From assembly GCA_964448285.1 (NCBI GenBank), contig CAYUWG010000028.1, positions 1-44,088 of the forward strand: a stretch of 44,088 bases of DNA, in the 5' to 3' direction. Shown piece after piece: positions 33,016 through 41,483 of the stretch. Under the pieces are notes generated by a model. That model was not told where the DNA came from. It did not search any database and worked only from the letters and a program-made list of their open reading frames with translations. Numbering within the stretch: position 1 is the first letter of the stretch; every line of letters starts with the position of its first letter. The position numbers were made by a program, and so were the translations under genes. This DNA is from CAYUWG01 sp964448285 (GTDB lineage: Bacteria > Bacteroidota > Ignavibacteria > SZUA-365).

Positions 33016-33102
33016 TTACTTTCGCTCTTCATTTCGGGAGGTTGCTTGTGGAGATGCTTCGATAGCGTCGATCGTTAACGGATTTTTTAAGGAACCTACT
33101 TA

Positions 33103-33822
33103 GTGGGAATGACAAGTTCAGATGTAAGCACCAACCAAACACCATCGCATCCTGCGAAGGGGGTAGGAACGTTTTTCCCGCCTTATGAGCAAGGAAACGA
33201 TACGATCACGGTTGTGATTGCAGACGATCACCCGCTTATCATTTTAGGCTTGAAGATTATCATTGAAAAAGGCGGGGACATCGTGGTTATCGGAGAGGCA
33301 AGTAACGGGCAGGCAGCACTCGAAACGATCGAACGCCTGAGTCCAACGGTTGCTGTCGTGGATATCGAAATGCCGTTGATGAGCGGCATGGAGGTGGTCC
33401 GCCAGATTCAGCAACGGAAGATCCCTACTCTTCCGATAGTATTTACACTGTATGACGAACGCGATGTTTTCGATTGTGCGCTCGCATCCGGCGCACGGGG
33501 ATACATGCTCAAGGACACCGCGACGGAGGAAATCGTGCGAGGGATCCGCCGCGTTGCGGAAGGCGACTATTACGTAAGCTCGAAGATCGGTCGAAACGGT
33601 TCATCCCGGAAAGAGAACGGCGGTCTTCAATCGCTGACTCCCATGGAACACCGAATCCTCAAGCTCATCAGTGAGGACAAATCGACCAAGGAAATCGCGG
33701 CACAACTGTACATCAGCCATCGCACCGTCGATCATCACCGAGCAAGTATGTGCTCCAAACTCGGTGTGAGCGGAAGTTTCGCGCTCATTCGCTTTGCGGT
33801 CGAGCATAAAGCCGTGTTATAA
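33103..33822 (+). CDS. NarL/FixJ (LuxR-type) response regulator
   Basis: A 239-residue regulator. GTG at 33103 is used because AAGGA sits 9 nt before it; ATG at 33109 is an alternative. A ~33-residue unstructured N-terminal extension is followed by the receiver (about 35-155: acidic D41/D42, phospho-acceptor D87 in VVDIEMPLMSG, YMLKDTA with K137) and the LuxR HTH (about 176-236: LTPMEHRILKLISEDKSTKEIAAQLYISHRTVDHHRASMCSKLGV). Such regulators usually pair with NarX/DesK-type kinases. No intact one is here, but the kinase fragment at 37924-38391 is of exactly that class. The inverted heptamers at 32976-33015 may be its own binding sites. Confidence 0.94.
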   Translation: MGMTSSDVSTNQTPSHPAKGVGTFFPPYEQGNDTITVVIADDHPLIILGLKIIIEKGGDIVVIGEASNGQAALETIERLSPTVAVVDIEMPLMSGMEVVRQIQQRKIPTLPIVFTLYDERDVFDCALASGARGYMLKDTATEEIVRGIRRVAEGDYYVSSKIGRNGSSRKENGGLQSLTPMEHRILKLISEDKSTKEIAAQLYISHRTVDHHRASMCSKLGVSGSFALIRFAVEHKAVL

Positions 33823-33845
33823 AGCGTTTCCTGCTAAGAAGGCGT

Positions 33846-33914
33846 CATCCGATTCAGTAGGGTAACCATTCCTGGTTGCCATTGCTCTTTATCCGATTCA
33901 GGTGGGTAACAATT
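33846..33914. repeat. two tandem copies of the dispersed 25-bp repeat
   Basis: The first copy (33846-33870) differs from 11169-11193 by one base; the second (33891-33914) starts atccgattcag and then gtgggtaacaatt. Each is followed by a ggttgc element. Confidence 0.7.
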
Positions 33915-34035
33915 CATGGTTGCATTGTTCGGAGGTCGATGGTTAATGGACAAGAAGAACTGCTCGTCCTATGTTACTTCAAATATCCTCAAGCAGATGT
34001 TGACCGCGATGTTGTGCCAACAGCATCATGAAAAA

Positions 34036-34077
34036 ATAGGTATCCCTACCTAGAGAAAAATAGGTGTCGCTACCGAT
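34036..34077 (+). promoter_or_regulatory. two inverted-heptamer operators upstream of the receiver-only gene
   Basis: ATAGGTA-TCCC-TACCTAG at 34036-34053 and ATAGGTG-TCGC-TACCGAT at 34060-34077. Same 7-4-7 layout as the sites at 32976-33015, which suggests one regulator for both genes. Confidence 0.6.
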
Positions 34078-34127
34078 GCGCGGAGGAAACAGATTTCGTT
34101 TGTTTGTGCTGAAGATTTTTTCAACCC

Positions 34128-34508
34128 ATGATCAATGACGAGGACAACTTCATGCGCGTATTGGTTGTGGACGACAACAGAAGAATGAGAGCCTTTTTGA
34201 AATCGATATTGAGTGACGTTACGACGGAGTTCTGCGAAGCCTGCGATGGCGTACACGCAGTCGATATGTACGAATCATTCCACCCGGACGTCGTCCTCAT
34301 GGACATCCGCATGCCGGAGATGGATGGCCTCGAAGCGACACGGCGTATCGTCCATCAAGACCCCTTGGCGAAAGTCATCATCGTAACGGACTTCGATCTG
34401 CCGGAGTACCGTGAAGAAGCGAGAAAGGCTGGTGCAAAGGAGTTCGTCGGCAAGAGGAATCTCCTGGAGCTTCATAAGAAACTCGAAACGTTATTGACAT
34501 TGAATTAG
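34128..34508 (+). CDS. receiver-only response regulator (CheY-like)
   Basis: A 126-residue single receiver domain. The ATG at 34128 is used; MRVLVVDDN at 34152 is an alternative and is where the fold begins. Seen: acidic D15/D16, phospho-acceptor D59 in VLMDIRMPEMDG, the switch Thr in VTDFD and K109 in FVGKR. No output domain is present, so it acts by protein contact or as a phosphate sink or relay. It lies 305 bp after the NarL-type regulator and 66 bp before the subtilase gene, all in one direction. The shared upstream operators suggest joint control with the NarL-type gene. Confidence 0.92.
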   Translation: MINDEDNFMRVLVVDDNRRMRAFLKSILSDVTTEFCEACDGVHAVDMYESFHPDVVLMDIRMPEMDGLEATRRIVHQDPLAKVIIVTDFDLPEYREEARKAGAKEFVGKRNLLELHKKLETLLTLN

Positions 34509-34574
34509 ACTTATTTCCATCAGGTACAACCAGCCGAAAGGAACTTTCAACCAACCATTAGAGGAGATACGACC

Positions 34575-37500
34575 ATGAGTTTAAGCACGTATCATGTAAC
34601 CCGGCCGATTCTGTTTGCGGCAACACTCGTTCTTGGATGTCTCGTGTATATCACATTCCTCCAGGGTCAAAAGGAAAACGATGAGTATGTCCCCGGCGAA
34701 ATCCTCATCAAATTCAAAGAGACAACGTCAACCACACATATTCTGAATTCGCGGAGAGCGGTAAGGGGAGAACGCATCGCTCACTTCCCGATGATCGGCG
34801 CCGAGCACTGGCGTTTAGGTAAGGGCGTCTCCGTCGAGCAAGCGTTGGAGATTCTTTCCAGGACGCCCTTCAACGACCTCATCGAATACGCCGAGCCGAA
34901 CTACATCTATCACGCCTTCGTCATGCCGAATGACGCTCTAAGAAGTGACCTCTATGCGATGCATAACATCGGTCAAACGGGAGGAACGGTCGATGCCGAT
35001 ATCGATGCACTCGAGGCTTGGCAGACGACGACAGGCTCGGAAGAGATTGTCGTTGGTGATATCGATACGGGCATCGATTATCTCCACCCGGACTTGCTCG
35101 GAAACATCTGGACGAATCCTAACGAGATAGCGGACAATGGCATTGACGATGATAACAACGGCTACATCGACGATGTAAGGGGTTGGGACTTCGTCAACAA
35201 TGACAACGACCCGATCGATGACAACAACCACGGGACGCATACAGCCGGAACCATCGGCGCGAAGGGAAACAACGGCATCGGCGTGGCAGGCGTTTGTTGG
35301 AACGTCAAGCTCATGCCGCTGAAGTTTTTGAACGCTGGTGGATCCGGTTCGACAGATAACGCCGTGAAAGCCGTGCAGTATGCTGCGATGTTCGGCGTCC
35401 GCATCACGAGTAATAGCTGGGGCGGAGGCAACAAGTCGAAAGCTTTGGAGACTGCAATCAAGAACTCCGGTGCGCTCTTCGTTGCCGCCGCGGGAAACGG
35501 CGGCTCCAGCTTCAAGATGTACCCGGCGGCGTATTCGCTCGACAACGTCATCTCCGTTGCCGCCACCGATCACAACGATGCGCTGGCTTCTTTCTCCAAT
35601 TACGGCACGACATGGGTCGATCTCGCCGCCCCGGGAGTCAGTATTCTCTCGACAGTTCGGAATGATGAATACAGCTTTTTCAACGGGACATCCATGGCAA
35701 CGCCGCATGTCGCCGGTGTAGCAGCATTGGTTCTTGGGCAACATCCTGCGTGGACGAACGCGCAGATCAAAGCGCAGATTCTCAGCACCGTCGATCCTCT
35801 TGCGTCGTTAGCCGGAAAAGTCTTGACGGGTGGACGGTTGAACGCGAAGACCGCCGTCGGAGCGAGTGAACTTCCCGCCGATGCAACCGCACCTGATGCA
35901 ATCGTTCTCAGCGCAGGGTCACCGACCGAGACAACAATCGATCTTACCTGGAATGCATCCGGTGACGATGGAAGCACAGGAACTGCGTATGCCTATGACA
36001 TTCGCTACCTCGCAGGAACAGCGATCACCATGGGCAACTGGGCAACGGCAATACAGGTCACCGGTGAGCCGCTCCCTCAGACTGCCGGCACACCAGAGAG
36101 CTATACGGTCGAGAACCTCGATCCGAATACGACCTACTATTTCGCGATAAAGGTCATCGATGAACTGGGAAACATCGCACCTCTGTCGAACAGTCCGAGC
36201 GCAACGACGACACCTTCGAATTGGAATACCGAAATTGTCGATAACGTGGGTAACGTCGGTTATTACAAATCCCTTGCATACGACGGCTCCGGGAATCCTG
36301 CGATCGGGTATAGCGACGCCACAAACGACGATATCAAACTCGCTCGATGGAATGGCTCGACATGGAGCCTTGAGATTGTCGATGCCGGATCGAGTGTTGC
36401 ATCCGGAGTTGACGTTGCATTCAACTCAAGCGGCAATCCTACTCTATGCTATGGTCGGGGCAAACTGAAGTATGCCGTGAAATCGGGAGGTTCGTGGACG
36501 ATCACGAATCTCGAATCGAAGAATGCTTATAACGATTATTTATCACTTGCATATTCGGCTACAGGATATGCACTGATCAGCTATGTGACTTCCAGCGGAC
36601 TTAAACTCGCCCGCCAAAGTGCAAGTGGGTGGACAAAAGAAATTGTCGATCCAGAAGCTGGCGCCCGATACAATGCTCTTGCACTGCATCCTACTTCCGG
36701 CAATCCTGCTATTGCGTATTCGGACGATATCGATAGAGACAATTGGTTGGAAAGCGTGAAGTTCGCACAGTGGAATGGAAGTTCTTGGGACATTCAGGTC
36801 GTGGAGACGGGAACCGTAGGTTATGGCGTTTTCGTGAGCCTTGCCTTCCATCCAGTCACGGGGTATCCCGCTATCGTACATGGCAATGCGGGACAGGTGC
36901 GCTATCTCGAATGGGACGGTTCAGCATGGAATCTCGAGATCGTCGATTGCTGTCTGTACTATGGAGGTTACTCACTTGCGTTCGATGCATCAGGAACTGC
37001 CTTCGTAGGTTACGGGAAAAGTGGAGTATCTCCATCACTGATGCAGTTCGCGAAGCGTACAGGGACGAATACCTGGACAATCGAGACCGTCGATCGAGGT
37101 TCGATCAACAGATTCCGGAATTCGATGAAGTTCAACTCAGGTATTCCTGGGATTGCTTATCGAAGTATTACAGCGGGTATTACGACACTGAAATATGGCC
37201 AGAGAGTTTCTGCGCCCTTCGCACCGACAAATCCCTCAGGTGTGTTCAGCCTGATGAAAGAGACGCCGAATCCCGATGCGGCGCTTGCAAGGGAAATCGC
37301 AGAAATGAATAGAAGCATTCCAGAGCGCGCGATGCATGAAGCTGCTGAAGACGAAGCAGCAAAATCTGAATTGGTGACGAACCAAATAGCACTGAGCCAG
37401 AACTACCCCAATCCGTTCAATCCATCCACATCCATCACGTTCTCAATCCCGGAAGACGGTGTTGTCTCACTCCGCGTCTTCGACATGCTTGGACGCGAGG

Positions 37501-37643
37501 TGGCTTTGCTGGATAACGGTGTGAGAGCGGCTGGTTCATACACCGCTCTATTCAACGCGAAGAACCTACCGAGTGGTATCTATCTCTACCGTCTCGATGT
37601 GAACGGCGAGCGAAGAACCGGTAGGATGATGCTGATGAAGTAA
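34575..37643 (+). CDS. secreted subtilisin-like (S8) serine protease with Fn3, propeller and T9SS domains
   Basis: A 1022-residue protein with a GAGGAG ribosome binding site. Order: membrane/signal segment (about 10-29), propeptide-like fold starting YVPGEILIKFKE, S8 catalytic domain with D164 (GDIDTGID), H219 (NNHGTHTAG), oxyanion N308 (AAAGNGG) and S373 (NGTSMATPHVAG), a fibronectin type III domain (about 440-535: TAPDAIVLSAGSPTETTIDLTWNASGDDG... TTYYFAIKVIDELGN), a repeat region with about six WxxEIVD blades (about 540-880), and a T9SS tail (LSQNYPNPFNPSTSITFSIP...GIYLYRLDVNGERRTGRMMLMK). All catalytic residues are present, so it should be active outside the cell. The first ~220 bp are duplicated downstream at 37701-37922. 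Confidence 0.95.
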   Translation: MSLSTYHVTRPILFAATLVLGCLVYITFLQGQKENDEYVPGEILIKFKETTSTTHILNSRRAVRGERIAHFPMIGAEHWRLGKGVSVEQALEILSRTPFNDLIEYAEPNYIYHAFVMPNDALRSDLYAMHNIGQTGGTVDADIDALEAWQTTTGSEEIVVGDIDTGIDYLHPDLLGNIWTNPNEIADNGIDDDNNGYIDDVRGWDFVNNDNDPIDDNNHGTHTAGTIGAKGNNGIGVAGVCWNVKLMPLKFLNAGGSGSTDNAVKAVQYAAMFGVRITSNSWGGGNKSKALETAIKNSGALFVAAAGNGGSSFKMYPAAYSLDNVISVAATDHNDALASFSNYGTTWVDLAAPGVSILSTVRNDEYSFFNGTSMATPHVAGVAALVLGQHPAWTNAQIKAQILSTVDPLASLAGKVLTGGRLNAKTAVGASELPADATAPDAIVLSAGSPTETTIDLTWNASGDDGSTGTAYAYDIRYLAGTAITMGNWATAIQVTGEPLPQTAGTPESYTVENLDPNTTYYFAIKVIDELGNIAPLSNSPSATTTPSNWNTEIVDNVGNVGYYKSLAYDGSGNPAIGYSDATNDDIKLARWNGSTWSLEIVDAGSSVASGVDVAFNSSGNPTLCYGRGKLKYAVKSGGSWTITNLESKNAYNDYLSLAYSATGYALISYVTSSGLKLARQSASGWTKEIVDPEAGARYNALALHPTSGNPAIAYSDDIDRDNWLESVKFAQWNGSSWDIQVVETGTVGYGVFVSLAFHPVTGYPAIVHGNAGQVRYLEWDGSAWNLEIVDCCLYYGGYSLAFDASGTAFVGYGKSGVSPSLMQFAKRTGTNTWTIETVDRGSINRFRNSMKFNSGIPGIAYRSITAGITTLKYGQRVSAPFAPTNPSGVFSLMKETPNPDAALAREIAEMNRSIPERAMHEAAEDEAAKSELVTNQIALSQNYPNPFNPSTSITFSIPEDGVVSLRVFDMLGREVALLDNGVRAAGSYTALFNAKNLPSGIYLYRLDVNGERRTGRMMLMK

Positions 37644-37652
37644 ATCATCTCA

Positions 37653-37683
37653 GTGCAGGTCGGCAGGAGGGGCCGACCTGCAC
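37653..37683 (+). terminator. strong stem-loop after the subtilase gene
   Basis: gtgcaggtcggc / gccgacctgcac, a 12-bp perfect stem with a 7-nt loop, 9 nt after the stop. No T-run, so termination may need a factor. Confidence 0.65.
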
Positions 37684-37695
37684 GAGTGAGTTGAT

Positions 37696-37922
37696 ATGAA
37701 TATCATGTAATCCGGACCGATTCTGTTTGCGGCAACACTCGTTCTTGGATGTCTCGCGTATATCACATTCCTCCAGGGTCAAAAGGAAAACGATGAGTAT
37801 GTCCCCGGCGAAATCCTCATCAAATTCAAAGAAACAACGTCAACCACACATATTCTGAATTCGCGAAAGGCGGTAAGGGGAGAACGCATCGCTCACTTCC
37901 CGATGATCGGCGCCGAGCACTG
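37696..37922 (+). pseudogene. duplicated 5' fragment of the subtilase gene
   Basis: Bases 37701-37922 repeat 34590-34810 (signal segment and propeptide start) with only a handful of changes, including a one-base indel. The local ATG at 37696 is stopped after four codons (ATG AAT ATC ATG TAA), and homology ends at gccgagcactg, where kinase sequence begins with an in-frame TGA. It cannot make a product. It is the scar of a recombination that copied the start of the neighbouring gene into a kinase gene. Confidence 0.88.
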
Positions 37923-37923
37923 A

Positions 37924-38391
37924 GCGATTGACGATGTGAGAAGAATCTCGCGCGACCTCCGACCATATCAACTTGAGCGTGTCGGTTTGAGCGGAAGCCT
38001 GATTGCAATGCTGCAGACGATATCGGAAAGCACATCGCTGGAGATGGACTTCAAGATTGAGAAGTTAGATGGACTTGTGCCGCAAGAGAAAGAGATAAAC
38101 ATCTATCGAATCGTACAGGAAGGGATCAACAACATTCTCAAGCATTCAGACGCGTCGAGAGCAGAGATAACCGTTCGAAGAGAGAATGGAGCGATCGAAT
38201 TGGTCATCTGCGACGATGGGAAAGGATTCGATGCAAGAGCGTTGAGGAAGGAAAGAAGTTCCGGTGGTTTCGGTTTGATAGGGATGGGTGAGCGCATCCA
38301 GATGATGGAAGGCACATTCGAGATACAGTCGTCGCCCGGCCATGGGATGAAGTTCCATGCAGTGATACCGGTGCATGAGTCGGTGCAATAA
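37924..38391 (+). pseudogene. decapitated NarX/DesK-type histidine kinase (HATPase end only)
   Basis: Kinase sequence starts abruptly at 37924 (AIDDVRRISRDLRPYQLERVGL, the end of a HisKA_3 domain) and continues with the N box IYRIVQEGINNILKHSDASRAEI, G1 CDDGKGFD and G2 GGFGLIGMGERIQMMEGTFEI, to a normal C-terminus. The phospho-acceptor His and any sensor region are missing. A GTG at 37936 could start a 151-residue ATPase-only protein, but no ribosome binding site is evident. This class pairs with NarL-type regulators such as the one at 33103, so this may be the ruined partner kinase (inference). The upstream junction is the duplicated subtilase fragment. Confidence 0.85.
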
Positions 38392-38882
38392 CTCGCAGAT
38401 AGCAGAAACACTCATTCGAATTAGGTATAAAATTGTATCTATCAGCAAATGTGAGCTATCACATTATGATGAAAATTGCTCTGCTGAACGGAAGGAGAAA
38501 AAGAAAAATAACGATGGAATTTCTGAAGAGGTGGTTGTACATTTGAACGTGATAGGATGACGACTCCATAGGTCGCCAGAATACCCACCTGATCAGGAGG
38601 TCGGGAGTTCTGCAATCAAGGTTTTAAGAAGCTCCCGAATGCCAAACGTTGGTTCGTTGAAACCAACATACAAACACTGCCCAGTTTGGCAGTTCGCTCT
38701 CGAATGAGATTGCATTCAATGAAGAACCGAGCAATCACGTGTGTGGAGGTGTTCTCGAATGAAGTGACGATTTCGAGCGCGACTCGCTACGCATTTATTA
38801 GCCCATCGAGTCGAGTTGTCGAACTCCTTTCTTCAGTTCCCCTTCACATTTCTCTTTCACTATTAGGCTTAGGAGGTTTCAA
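38392..38882. other. 491-bp intergenic region with a chain of hairpins
   Basis: No supported gene. Stem-loops in order: palindrome cctgatcagg (38588-38597); tcgggagttct with agaa-g-ctcccga (38601-38638); gttggtt/aaccaac (38648-38667); actgcc/ggcagt (38676-38693); and ttcga + cgactcg with cgagtcg + tcgaa (38772-38823). An AGGAGG box at 38871-38876 serves the next gene. The chain could be a structured leader or small RNA. Confidence 0.55.
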
Positions 38883-41474
38883 ATGTCTCGTATTCAGAGT
38901 GCGTTTGTCGGCCTCGCGATGATTCTCAGCATTACCGCGCAGGGACAAATTCCAAGGACCATCAGCTATCAGGGCGTGCTCACCGATGCAGTAGGCGTAG
39001 CGGTACCTGACGGCAATTACACGCTGAACTTTTCGATCTATGATGTGCCGACCGGCGGCATGAGATCCTGGTATGAACAGCAGGTCGTTTCTACTTCGAA
39101 AGGAGTGTTCAACGTTCAGCTTGGCGCTGTAACTCCACTCCGATTGCTGTTCGATCGACCGCTCTGGTTGGGCGTTGCTATTAACATTGGGGCAGAGCTG
39201 ACACCACGAACAGCACTAACAGCTTCATCATATTCATTCCGTGCATCACGTGCCGATACCGCAAGCGATGCCCGAGCACTCAATGGTATCGGGATTTCAC
39301 AGACTCCAGAGCCGAACACACTCCTTCCGCTCGACGCGAACGGCAAGTTTCCTGCATCCGCCATTCCCGGTGTTCCCGCAATCATTCAGGACGGCTCGAT
39401 CACGGCGATAAAGATCGCCAATGGAGAGGTCGTGAAGAGCATCAACACGATGCACGATGACGTGACGCTTTCGGCGGGAAGCAACGTGACGATCACACCA
39501 ATGGGAAACACACTGACGATTTCTGCGACGCCCGGAGGTGGAGGTGGCGATATCACGGCAGTGAATGCCGGATCGGGATTGACCGGGGGAGGACAGAGCG
39601 GCGACGTGATGCTTGCGATTGCGCAAGGCGGAGTTACATCGAATCACATTGCGAACGGCACGGTGGTGAGAAGCATCAACAACACCGCTACGGACAACGT
39701 GGTGATTCAAGCCGGCAGTAACGTGCAAGTAAATCAAGCAGGAAGTACGATCACGATCTCAGCAACACCAGGCGGTGGCGGTGGAGATATTACCGCCGTG
39801 AACACCGCCGCAGGTTCTGGATTAACGGGCGGCGTGCAATCGGGTGATGCGAATCTCTCGATTACCGATCAGGGTGTAACGACACAAAAACTCGCAAACA
39901 CTTCTGTCACCACGCAAAAGCTCAGCGCGTCAGGGAGTACGAACGGACAATTTCTCCAAAGCCAAAACGGTGGGATGATTGTCGGGTGGGGAGATGCACC
40001 AGCGATAACATATCCATACCTTGCGCAAGTGAACGTTCCAGCCGCTGCCTTCTGGATACAACAAGCCAATACAGGCGACTGGCAAAGGCATGCATTCCGT
40101 GGAGACGCAGTAGGAACTGCTATTTACGGACAAAGCTCGCAAATCGATGGTATGTTTGGATTATCATACGGTACCGGACAAAACGGGGTCCAGGGAGCTG
40201 CAGACAATGGCTATGGTGTTAGGGGTAGAAGCAACGCAAACACATATTCCGGAGTCATTGGCGTGACCGGTGCAGTGGGAGGATTTGGAGTCACGGGTCA
40301 GAATAATGCGAACGGCAACACCGGATATCTCGGTGGTGAACATGGTGTACGTGGCAATAGCGCATCTGGACGCGGCGTCATGGGCGTGAGTACCAGCACT
40401 GATGGTGTAAGAGGCGAGAGCACATCCGGCAACGGTGTTTCTGGCTATGGTGTGAAAGGCGTCTATGGTGAAAGTGGGGCGCAGACAGGTGAAGGAGTTC
40501 ATGGGCATGGAACAGGCTCTCTAACGGAGGGCGTTCTTGGAACAAGTGTTCTCAGAGTTGGTGTCAGCGGGATCTCTGACGGCGACATTGGATCTGGAGG
40601 AGTCGGGGTTAAAGGGCTTTGCAATGGCGGTACGGGAGTCCAGGGACTCACCGTAAATGGAGATGGAGTAAGGGGAGAAAGTCAGGCTACCAATAAATCG
40701 GGTGTGTATGGTGTCAATGGCAATAGCGGTGGATATGGCGTGTATGGGAATAATAGTGGCAATGGGACAGTGGGATACCTTGGAGGGCAATATGGTGCTT
40801 GGGGCAAGAGCACCAACTATGAAGGAATGCTCGCATACAGCGACGGCGGAGTCTTCGGTCGTCATATTCCTACAAACAATTACGGGTATCTCGGCATGGC
40901 AACGCGCGCGGGATACTTCTCCGGAAATGTCGATATCAACGGGACGCTCTCGAAGAGCGGCGGCTCGTTCAAGATCGATCATCCGCTCGATCCTGCGAAC
41001 AAATATCTCTATCACTCCTTCGTCGAATCGCCGGACATGAAAAACATCTACGATGGAGTTGTAACACTTGATGGAAATGGTGAGGCGATCGTTCAACTCC
41101 CGCCGTACTTCGAAGCGCTGAACGAAGCATTCCGCTATCAACTCACCTGCATCGGTGGCTATGCGCCGGTGTACATTTCTCAGGAAGTATCGAATAATTT
41201 CTTCCGCATCGCCGGAGGTAAAGCAGGGATGAAAATTTCCTGGCAAGTGACGGGAAGCAGAAAGGATGCTTATGCAAAGGCGCATCCGATCATTCCCGAA
41301 GTGGAGAAATCGGGTGATGAACGAGGAATGTATTTGCATCCTGCAGAACATGGAGCCGCGGAATCATCCGGTATCGCTCAGAAGCAATTAGAGCAAATGC
41401 TCTCGAAGAAATTTTCCGGGTATGGTTTGGGGAATTATATAGTCCCATCGAAAACACCCACGAGAAACAAATAG
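38883..41474 (+). CDS. large secreted fibre-like repeat protein
   Basis: An 863-residue protein with ribosome binding site aggagg and signal peptide (AFVGLAMILSITAQGQ). Residues 24-115 form a beta domain (PRTISYQGVLTDAVGVAVPDGNYTLNFSIYD...RTALTASSYSFRA). Then come two long internal repeats, each with GSNV.....G.T.TISATPGGGGGDITAVN...SGLTGG.QSGD, followed by about 330 residues of Gly-rich fibre repeats (GYGVRGRSNANTYSGVIGVTG, NGNTGYLGGEHGVRG, TSGNGVSGYGVKGVYGESG). The C-terminal domain (HPLDPANKYLYHSFVESPDMKNIYDGVVTLDGNGEAIVQLP...) resembles the end of phage-tail-fibre-like secreted proteins. No T9SS tail is visible. Probably a surface fibre or adhesin; export route unclear. The next gene starts 9 nt downstream. 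Confidence 0.85.
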   Translation: MSRIQSAFVGLAMILSITAQGQIPRTISYQGVLTDAVGVAVPDGNYTLNFSIYDVPTGGMRSWYEQQVVSTSKGVFNVQLGAVTPLRLLFDRPLWLGVAINIGAELTPRTALTASSYSFRASRADTASDARALNGIGISQTPEPNTLLPLDANGKFPASAIPGVPAIIQDGSITAIKIANGEVVKSINTMHDDVTLSAGSNVTITPMGNTLTISATPGGGGGDITAVNAGSGLTGGGQSGDVMLAIAQGGVTSNHIANGTVVRSINNTATDNVVIQAGSNVQVNQAGSTITISATPGGGGGDITAVNTAAGSGLTGGVQSGDANLSITDQGVTTQKLANTSVTTQKLSASGSTNGQFLQSQNGGMIVGWGDAPAITYPYLAQVNVPAAAFWIQQANTGDWQRHAFRGDAVGTAIYGQSSQIDGMFGLSYGTGQNGVQGAADNGYGVRGRSNANTYSGVIGVTGAVGGFGVTGQNNANGNTGYLGGEHGVRGNSASGRGVMGVSTSTDGVRGESTSGNGVSGYGVKGVYGESGAQTGEGVHGHGTGSLTEGVLGTSVLRVGVSGISDGDIGSGGVGVKGLCNGGTGVQGLTVNGDGVRGESQATNKSGVYGVNGNSGGYGVYGNNSGNGTVGYLGGQYGAWGKSTNYEGMLAYSDGGVFGRHIPTNNYGYLGMATRAGYFSGNVDINGTLSKSGGSFKIDHPLDPANKYLYHSFVESPDMKNIYDGVVTLDGNGEAIVQLPPYFEALNEAFRYQLTCIGGYAPVYISQEVSNNFFRIAGGKAGMKISWQVTGSRKDAYAKAHPIIPEVEKSGDERGMYLHPAEHGAAESSGIAQKQLEQMLSKKFSGYGLGNYIVPSKTPTRNK

Positions 41475-41483
41475 GTGAGCGCG

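Larger units (their letters stand above)
32775..33102. other. 328-bp divergent intergenic region
   Basis: No gene seen. It holds a dispersed-type inverted repeat (32841-32969), then two putative regulator-binding sites (32976-33015), and an AAGGA ribosome binding site for the gene at 33103. Confidence 0.6.
33823..34127. other. 305-bp intergenic region with tandem repeats and operators
   Basis: No gene. It holds two copies of the 25-bp-type repeat (33846-33870 and 33891-33914, 45 bp apart) and two heptamer-pair sites (34036-34077) before the receiver-only gene. Confidence 0.6.

Noticed and set aside
38686..38922. 78-codon frame before the fibre gene
   Set aside because: Overlaps the strongly marked start of the fibre gene and the hairpin region; no features of its own.
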